Positions 5,978-10,317 of a stretch of 10,317 nt of DNA are shown piece after piece; the stretch's first letter is position 1, and each line of letters starts with the position of its first letter. The notes under the pieces were generated by a model. That model searched no databases. It saw only the letters and a program-made list of their open reading frames with translations, and was not told where the DNA came from. Source of the stretch: Planctomycetaceae bacterium (GTDB lineage Bacteria > Planctomycetota > Phycisphaerae > Phycisphaerales > SM1A02); NCBI GenBank assembly GCA_027488265.1, contig JAIYCA010000007.1, positions 1-10,317 of the forward strand, in the 5' to 3' direction. Made by a program: the position numbers and the translations under genes.

Positions 5978-7558
5978 GTGCAAGAACTGAAGGAATCCTT
6001 TGAGCGACAGTCCGCGGAAGGTCCGCTCGTCATCCTCTCAAGGAGGTTGATGAGCGATCAGTTGACGCCGGTGCTCGCCTATCGCCGGCTCGTGCTACCA
6101 GATGAACGGACCGCACCGAGTTTTCTCTTCGAATCGGTTGAGAACGGCACGAATGTCGGGCGGCACTCGATCCTCGGCGCGCGGCCAGTACTTGAACTCT
6201 CGTCGAAGGGATTCGCGACGACGATCGTCGATCATCGCCGTCGCACGCGGCGCTCGATTGGTGAAGCGGAGGGTGGGCGCGACCCGCTCGCGCTTCTGCG
6301 CGAACTCGCGGCACCCTATCGCCCGGCGTCGCGCGAAGCGTTGGCGTCGTTGAAGTTGCCCGCTGCATTCACGGGCGGTTTCGTCGGCTTCGCGAGTTTC
6401 GACAGTGTGCGCTACCTCGAGCCCGAGAAACTCTCGTTCGAGCGCGCACCGAAAGATGACCGTGCGATTCCTGATCTCCACTTTGGTCTCTATCAAGACA
6501 TCGTCGTGTTCGATCATGTGGCGAAGACGCTGCACGCCATTGTTTCGGCGCGGATCGATGAGTTTCCAACGCGCGAGCGCGCATTTGCATCGCTTGTCGA
6601 TCGACTCGATGCGCTTGAGGCACAACTCGCCGCCGACGGACCGCGTCTTGCCCACGGTGCGATTGATATTGATCTCGCACGTCGGCCGGAAGTTCCTCCG
6701 TCGAACATTGCGCGCGCTGATTTCGAAGGGCTCGTGCGTCGAGCGCAGGAGTACATTCGCGCGGGTGACGCGTTTCAGGTGGTGCTCTCGCAGCGACTTG
6801 AGCGTAAGACGTCCGTCGATCCGTTTGATCTCTATCGCGCGCTGCGCGTGGTGAATCCGAGCCCGTACCAAATCTATTTGCAGGGAGAAGGCGCGATTCT
6901 TGTTGCGTCGAGCCCGGAGATTCTCTGCCGCGTGCATGATGGCGTCGTGACGAATCGGCCACTCGCAGGCACGCGTCCGCGAGGACGGACGGCGGAAGAC
7001 GACGCGCGGCTTGAGGCGGAATTGCTCGCCGACGACAAAGAACGCGCCGAGCACGTCATGCTCGTCGATCTTGGTCGCAACGACATTGGCCGCGTGTGTG
7101 AGACGGGTTCGATCGCGATCGAGCGCTGCATGGAGGTCGAGCGATACAGCCACGTCATGCATATCTCGTCGACGGTGACAGGGCGGTTGCGCCCCGACTG
7201 CGACGCGTTTGATGCGCTGCGTGCGACGCTTCCCGTAGGAACCGTTTCTGGTGCGCCGAAAGTTCGCGCGATTGAGATCATCGATGAGCTGGAGCCGACG
7301 CGGCGCGGGCCATATTCCGGCGGAATTGGCGCGATCGGGTACTCGGGCAACATGGACATCGCGCTCGCGCTGCGCACGATGGTGATTCCGGTTCCGGATG
7401 GCGCGCGCGCGCCGTGGACGGTGCATCTGCAAGCGGGCGCGGGTGTCGTACTCGACAGTGATCCCGCCGCAGAATGGCAAGAGACAATCAACAAGGCTTC
7501 TGCGCTTGGCCGCGCGATTGATCTCGCCGAACATGCGTTTGGCGCGGCGAAGAGCTGA
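5978..7558 (+). CDS. trpE: anthranilate synthase component I
   Basis: TrpE converts chorismate and ammonia (from TrpG glutaminase) to anthranilate, the first step of tryptophan synthesis. From GTG 5978 the product is 526 residues, normal length. The N-terminal domain has 'DQLTPVLAYRRL' and an L-F-E-S (50-53) in the position of the LLES tryptophan feedback element. The chorismate-binding domain is complete: AGDAFQVVLSQR from about 262, LAGTRPRG from about 329, DLGRNDIGRV from 364, GTVSGAPK at 421-428, GPYSGGIGAIGY from about 444 and AGAGVV from about 486. 'FQVVLSQR' favours TrpE over the PabB and salicylate-type paralogues. The start is uncertain: the frame is open back to 5894, but that would overlap the divergent ABC gene. 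GTG 5978 keeps the conserved N-terminal helix and strand yet has no Shine-Dalgarno. ATG 6050 has AAGGAGG just upstream but would cut into the conserved strand. No trpG, trpD or trpC follows. Confidence 0.96.
   Translation: MQELKESFERQSAEGPLVILSRRLMSDQLTPVLAYRRLVLPDERTAPSFLFESVENGTNVGRHSILGARPVLELSSKGFATTIVDHRRRTRRSIGEAEGGRDPLALLRELAAPYRPASREALASLKLPAAFTGGFVGFASFDSVRYLEPEKLSFERAPKDDRAIPDLHFGLYQDIVVFDHVAKTLHAIVSARIDEFPTRERAFASLVDRLDALEAQLAADGPRLAHGAIDIDLARRPEVPPSNIARADFEGLVRRAQEYIRAGDAFQVVLSQRLERKTSVDPFDLYRALRVVNPSPYQIYLQGEGAILVASSPEILCRVHDGVVTNRPLAGTRPRGRTAEDDARLEAELLADDKERAEHVMLVDLGRNDIGRVCETGSIAIERCMEVERYSHVMHISSTVTGRLRPDCDAFDALRATLPVGTVSGAPKVRAIEIIDELEPTRRGPYSGGIGAIGYSGNMDIALALRTMVIPVPDGARAPWTVHLQAGAGVVLDSDPAAEWQETINKASALGRAIDLAEHAFGAAKS
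6040..6046 (+). promoter_or_regulatory. internal Shine-Dalgarno-like AAGGAGG in trpE
   Basis: AAGGAGG sits 3 nt before the in-frame ATG at 6050, the best match to the anti-Shine-Dalgarno in the window but with unusually tight spacing. It either marks a second, shorter TrpE start (502 residues) or is coincidental coding sequence. Confidence 0.35.
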
Positions 7559-7579
7559 CGCACGCGCAATCAACCCGAA

Positions 7580-7611
7580 CAGTGCCAACCGAAACAGTGC
7601 ACGGCACCGTT
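7580..7611. repeat. inverted repeat between convergent trpE and membrane-protein genes
   Basis: AACAGTGC (7593-7600) and GCACCGTT (7604-7611) form an 8-bp stem with one mismatch around ACG. CAGTGCC also occurs just before it at 7580-7586. The 11-mer GTGCACGGCAC at 7597-7607 recurs exactly at 9005-9015. It sits in the 68-bp gap between two convergent stops. There is no T tract, so any terminator role would not be of the standard intrinsic kind. Confidence 0.55.
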
Positions 7612-7626
7612 GAAACGCGCATCGAT

Positions 7627-8925
7627 TCACGCAAGCGGAATCGGCGCGTCGTCGTCTGAGTCGTTTGCCTTCCGCGTCGTCGGAGGAATCCGATCGGGCG
7701 GTGATTGAAGCGCAGCCTCTGAAGGCGAAACCTCAACGGTCTTCTTGACAACAGCCTTCGCAAGCGCGGGGCTCGAATAGAGCGCCTCGCCGGTTGCCTC
7801 TGCGTGGCCACGTATCTCAAGTGCTGCGAGAATGAACACCACGCTCGCAACCACGAGAAGAGCGAGTGCGCCAACGGAAAGCACGTTGCCGATCGCGACA
7901 GGCGCGATGCTCGCACAGAAGTAGCCAAACGCTGCGATCACCGCGAGCACGAAAGCCACCCGAATCGTGCGGCGCGCTTTCGAAGCCTGTGCGGCGGACT
8001 CCGGATCTTCCGCGCCCGCGCGAACGCGAAGCGCTTCGGCGTACCGCGTTTGCGCGACGAGACCAGCACACGCGATACACCACCACGCGAGGATGAGCGC
8101 GCGATAGAGGATGGCGAGTTTCGCCGGCAGCAATCCGAAAGTCCCAAGTGCCGCGTAGATGCAAATGAGAAGCGCGACGCCACCTTCGACGAGCTGTGTT
8201 TGGTGAAACCGTGCACGCTCTCGACGCACGCCGTCGCGCAACGTGTCTGGAAGGATGTCGAGGTTGCGAATCGCCGCGAGTCGAAATCCAGGAGCAGTCG
8301 CAAGCGCCACGGCCGCGACGATCCCGAAGCACGGCAGACACGGAACGGGCGAAAGCAGCGCGATCGGCACGAGTGACAGAAACGCGAGCGAATTCCAAAT
8401 GCGCACCACGTCGGCGCGCAATTGGAACTGTTCGTCTTTCGCCATGGGAATGCTGCGACGGAGCGGGACGGGGGTTCCGCACTCGGGGCACGCAGGTCGA
8501 CCACGCGAGCCGCGTAGGTCGTATCCGCAAACGGCGCAGGGGTTTGGAGCGTCGTCGGCTGGGGTGGATGGTTGCTGCGTCGGAGGAGCCGCGGTCGGCA
8601 AGGGGTTCTGTGAAGTTTGGAGCGGGCGCGGCGGGGGCGGAGGGTCGATGCCGCTGGGCTCGTCGGGGAGCAAATCGAAGCCGACGAGCGGATCATCGTC
8701 CGGGGCGGGCGCGGGCTTGTCCTCGGTCGCCGGAGAGACGTCGGGTTCAGCGGGACCACCGCTTGCGATCGGCCCGAGGCTCGCTGGTCGCACGAGGCTC
8801 GCGGGCCGCACGGGGCGATGCGGTGCGCGGGAGTCGGCTTCGGGCTCCCGCGCGCGTCCGTCCGATGGGCCGCTTGCGCCGCCATCGCCGAAATTGCTCG
8901 GATTTGTGGGTTGGTCTGAAGCCAT
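7627..8925 (-). CDS. zinc-ribbon multi-pass membrane protein of unknown function
   Basis: I recognise the architecture but not a function. From the ATG at 8925 the product is 432 residues. Residues 1-128 are disordered and rich in Pro, Ala, Asp and Ser, with the acidic 'APDDDPLVGFDLLPDEP' and a Pro5 run at 95-99. A four-Cys zinc ribbon follows, Cys130-x2-Cys133...Cys146-x2-Cys149 (CAVCGYDLRG and CPECG), a tag common at the start of planctomycete membrane proteins. About six hydrophobic segments lie near 179-198, 198-214, 248-266, 270-293, 322-342 and 345-369. The tail (about 385-432) is cytosolic-looking and polar. The ORF stays open upstream to 9105, but those 60 residues translate tandem repeats and a palindrome, so I place the start at 8925; no strong Shine-Dalgarno is visible there. 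The gene stands alone, convergent with trpE and divergent from the next gene. Confidence 0.8.
   Translation of the reverse strand: MASDQPTNPSNFGDGGASGPSDGRAREPEADSRAPHRPVRPASLVRPASLGPIASGGPAEPDVSPATEDKPAPAPDDDPLVGFDLLPDEPSGIDPPPPPRPLQTSQNPLPTAAPPTQQPSTPADDAPNPCAVCGYDLRGSRGRPACPECGTPVPLRRSIPMAKDEQFQLRADVVRIWNSLAFLSLVPIALLSPVPCLPCFGIVAAVALATAPGFRLAAIRNLDILPDTLRDGVRRERARFHQTQLVEGGVALLICIYAALGTFGLLPAKLAILYRALILAWWCIACAGLVAQTRYAEALRVRAGAEDPESAAQASKARRTIRVAFVLAVIAAFGYFCASIAPVAIGNVLSVGALALLVVASVVFILAALEIRGHAEATGEALYSSPALAKAVVKKTVEVSPSEAALQSPPDRIPPTTRKANDSDDDAPIPLA
8775..8810 (-). repeat. 18-bp direct repeat inside the zinc-ribbon protein gene
   Basis: CGAGGCTCGCTGGTCGCA (8775-8792) is repeated with two changes at 8793-8810. 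In frame it encodes a doubled hexapeptide (Val-Arg-Pro-Ala-Ser-Leu) in the disordered N-terminal region; the 18-bp unit keeps the frame. Confidence 0.8.
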
Positions 8926-8962
8926 GTGGCGTGGGATTTCAGGCGATTGCGGGCCGGTAGGT

Positions 8963-9003
8963 TCGAGGTTGGGCTCGACGTTGGGCTCGAGGTTGGGATC
9001 GAG
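8963..9003. repeat. 12-bp tandem repeat, about 3.5 copies
   Basis: TCGAGGTTGGGC (8963-8974), TCGACGTTGGGC (8975-8986) and TCGAGGTTGGGA (8987-8998) are head to tail, with a decaying fourth copy beginning at 8999. The array abuts the compound palindrome. If the minus-strand frame were translated, it would give a repeated Asn-Leu/Val-Glu-Pro. Confidence 0.9.
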
Positions 9004-9058
9004 GGTGCACGGCACGTGCCGCCCAGTGCCTGGCACTGCATGGCACGTGCCGTGCACC
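9004..9058. repeat. 55-bp compound palindrome (REP-like)
   Basis: GGTGCACGGCACGTGCC (9004-9020) and its exact complement GGCACGTGCCGTGCACC (9042-9058) form a perfect 17-bp inverted repeat. The 21-bp centre contains another perfect palindrome, CAGTGCC-T-GGCACTG (9024-9038). Each outer arm also contains its own 10-bp palindrome GGCACGTGCC (9011-9020 and 9042-9051). The result can fold as one long stem with a forked tip or as three small hairpins in a row, as in REP/BIME elements. No transposase is nearby in the window. Confidence 0.9.
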
Positions 9059-9185
9059 GTTTGCTGCCGTTCGTTGCGCCCGCACGCGGCCGCCTCACTC
9101 AGCACTCTCGTATCGGAATCTGCACCGACGACCGATAGAAACGGTACACCATCGCCCCAGCTTCGCCAAGTTTGTGAGACACTTT

Positions 9186-9222
9186 GAACTTTCGAGGGCG
9201 AACGACCGAAGTGCGAGAGTTC
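9186..9222 (+). promoter_or_regulatory. hairpin upstream of the exported-protein gene
   Basis: GAACTTTCG (9186-9194) pairs with CGAGAGTTC (9214-9222) through nine base pairs including one G-U around a 19-nt loop. It ends 98 nt before the ATG. It may be a 5'-leader structure or a dyad for a DNA-binding regulator; there is no T tract. Confidence 0.4.
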
Positions 9223-9320
9223 GAAGGGCCGCTGTGACGGCCGAAATTGAAGTGGTCAACGAGGAATCCCGCGACGAAAACCGCGCACCTCAAACGGCTG
9301 CGAACACCGATGGAGCCCCC

Positions 9321-10317
9321 ATGCAGTTGAATCGAAACACGTTCTTCCGAAGCATCCGCCGACCTGCAGCGCTCGTTTTGGGCGCTGCGTTGATGAGTGG
9401 CTTCGCCGCCGCCGGTGTCGCGTCCGCATTTGCTGTTCCGCCCGCGACCGTCACGGCACCCGCGCCCGCAACGACGCCCGCGGCAGGCACCCCCGCGACG
9501 CAGGTCGCAGGTCAACCGATCGACCCGATCGACATCGCTCGGTGGTCGGACATGGTTTGGAACGCGGCCAAGTCTGGCGATCTCGACACCGTTGAGAACG
9601 CGCTTGCCAACGTACCGCCATCGGTCGCTGCGATCGAAGCAAAGCGTCTGCGCGATTTCATCGCCGTCCGAAACGCCCACGTCGACGAAGGCACGAAGGT
9701 GCGTGACGCCGATCGCGCGAAGGCGCTCGAAGAAATGAAGGAAGCGTCGGCGAAGGGCGAAACAACCAAGGCGCTCACCGCCGCGGTCAAGTTGCAAACG
9801 CTCTCCGACAACTGGGCCGCTGCGCTCGATCTTCCTGAAATGCGCGAACTCTTCGCGAAGGCCGAGACCGCCGAAGCGACTGCGCAGAAGGATGGCGATT
9901 GGCTTGTCGCGCAAGAGATTCTCTTCCGCATGCGCACGCTCTTTGAAGAGTCGGGCGACGCAGCGGCGTTCCGTCGTTACGACGCGCAGCTCGACGAAGT
10001 CAACAAGCGCATCATGCTCCTCGCGCAGTACGCCCCGCGCGAACTCTGGCGCCTCCGCGCCGACTACGCGAAGCGCTTCGATCCGTCGAAGCCGCTGCCC
10101 GAGTTCAACGAGGCCTTCGCCGAAGATTGGAAAGAAGCACTCGACGGTATCTCGCGCGGCATGTTGACCGCGGCACTTGAGCAAGCCGCCGAAGCGCACA
10201 TTTCGGCAGGTGGTTGGGAGCCGCTGATCTCGGGCGGTATCGACGCCGTGCGCGTCCTTGCGACGACGCCGACGTTGCGTGAGAACTTCGCGGGTCTTGC
10301 TGACCCTGAGAAGGCAG
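9321..10317 (+). CDS. exported alpha-helical protein, N-terminal part (runs off the window)
   Basis: The frame is open for 332 codons from the ATG at 9321 to the window end. GGAG at 9312-9315, 5 nt before the ATG, supports this start. A signal peptide follows: basic MQLNRNTFFRSIRRP, a hydrophobic Ala/Leu core, and a likely cleavage after Val-Ala-Ser-Ala at about 32-35. A Pro/Ala/Thr linker (about 38-68) leads to a long, charged, helix-rich region (about 72-332), with Ala/Glu/Lys-heavy heptad-like stretches around 113-150, resembling TPR or coiled-coil helices. No catalytic motif is visible in the part shown. Similar helical exported N-terminal regions precede PDZ/S41 protease domains in some planctomycete proteins, but that domain, if present, is outside the window, so this is only a guess. 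Long minus-strand frames over the same bases lack comparable features and are taken as shadows. Confidence 0.8.
   Translation, partial: MQLNRNTFFRSIRRPAALVLGAALMSGFAAAGVASAFAVPPATVTAPAPATTPAAGTPATQVAGQPIDPIDIARWSDMVWNAAKSGDLDTVENALANVPPSVAAIEAKRLRDFIAVRNAHVDEGTKVRDADRAKALEEMKEASAKGETTKALTAAVKLQTLSDNWAAALDLPEMRELFAKAETAEATAQKDGDWLVAQEILFRMRTLFEESGDAAAFRRYDAQLDEVNKRIMLLAQYAPRELWRLRADYAKRFDPSKPLPEFNEAFAEDWKEALDGISRGMLTAALEQAAEAHISAGGWEPLISGGIDAVRVLATTPTLRENFAGLADPEKA

Larger units (their letters stand above)
8926..9320. other. divergent gene-free region of about 395 bp
   Basis: This interval separates the minus-strand zinc-ribbon gene from the plus-strand exported-protein gene. In order it holds a 12-bp tandem repeat, a 55-bp compound palindrome, about 125 bp without notable structure, a hairpin at 9186-9222 and the leader of the next gene. 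An in-frame GTG at 9234 could extend the plus gene but would mask its signal peptide. I could not identify a convincing -35/-10 pair for either gene. Confidence 0.6.

Noticed and set aside
6095..7630. 511-residue open frame on the minus strand opposite trpE
   Set aside because: It mirrors trpE, whose complete motif set fixes the coding strand; the antisense product is Arg/His-rich with no domain. GC-rich codons commonly leave antisense frames open.
1981..9003. A common origin of the 13-bp (1981-2032) and 12-bp (8963-9003) arrays through a shared GGTTGG core
   Set aside because: Only six bases are shared and unit lengths differ; too little to claim a family.
8963..9058. CRISPR array
   Set aside because: Units are 12 bp without spacers, followed by one palindrome; there are no regular spacers and no cas genes.
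8926..9105. 60-residue N-terminal extension of the zinc-ribbon protein
   Set aside because: It is translated 12-bp repeats and the compound palindrome; the ATG at 8925 gives a sensible protein.
9099..10199. 366-residue open frame on the minus strand opposite the exported protein
   Set aside because: The plus frame has a ribosome-binding site, signal peptide with AxA-type cleavage and protein-like composition; the antisense product does not.

Overview
The window is GC-rich and gene-dense. It looks like the chromosome of a planctomycete-type bacterium, probably of the Phycisphaerae. This is inferred from gene style: a membrane protein led by a CxxCGYDLRG...CPxCG ribbon, a YdjY-domain lipoprotein with a Pro/Ala-rich linker, a secreted TPR-cyclophilin with Pro-rich tails, and frequent GTG starts. 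No sequence search was possible. I see no insertion sequence, integrase, CRISPR array, tRNA or rRNA.

Layout. 1-430: the tail of a plus-strand gene, then a small CDGSH iron-sulfur protein whose stop codon lies inside a 20-bp tandem repeat. 428-1939 (minus): a secreted cyclophilin-type peptidyl-prolyl isomerase, preceded by a 13-bp minisatellite. 2140-5930 (minus): an apparent four-gene operon transcribed right to left: a MacB/LolD-type ABC ATPase, ruvC (GTGA overlap), a YdjY-domain lipoprotein (start 11 nt past the ruvC stop, through a duplicated stop/start junction), and a two-domain 6-pyruvoyl-tetrahydropterin synthase homologue. 5978-7558 (plus): trpE, divergent from the operon and with no trpG beside it. 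7627-8925 (minus): a zinc-ribbon multi-pass membrane protein. 8926-9320: a gene-free interval holding a 12-bp tandem repeat, a 55-bp compound palindrome and a separate hairpin. 9321-end (plus): the N-terminal part of an exported alpha-helical protein.

The most unusual item is on the plus strand at about 3270-3390. Three consecutive strong hairpins end in a canonical GC-rich stem plus T6 tract. They lie opposite an implausible C-terminal extension of the YdjY ORF, and no plus-strand gene is nearby. This looks like an orphan structured small RNA, or the 3' end of an antisense transcript. A second item is the compound palindrome at 9004-9058, which shares motifs with a smaller inverted repeat at 7580-7611. 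Together they flank the zinc-ribbon membrane-protein gene.

Functionally the genes are housekeeping or envelope genes: tryptophan synthesis, Holliday-junction resolution, pterin chemistry, lipoprotein or ABC export, and periplasmic folding. The sequence does not show one dedicated pathway; the minus-strand cluster is united by translational coupling rather than by obvious shared function.
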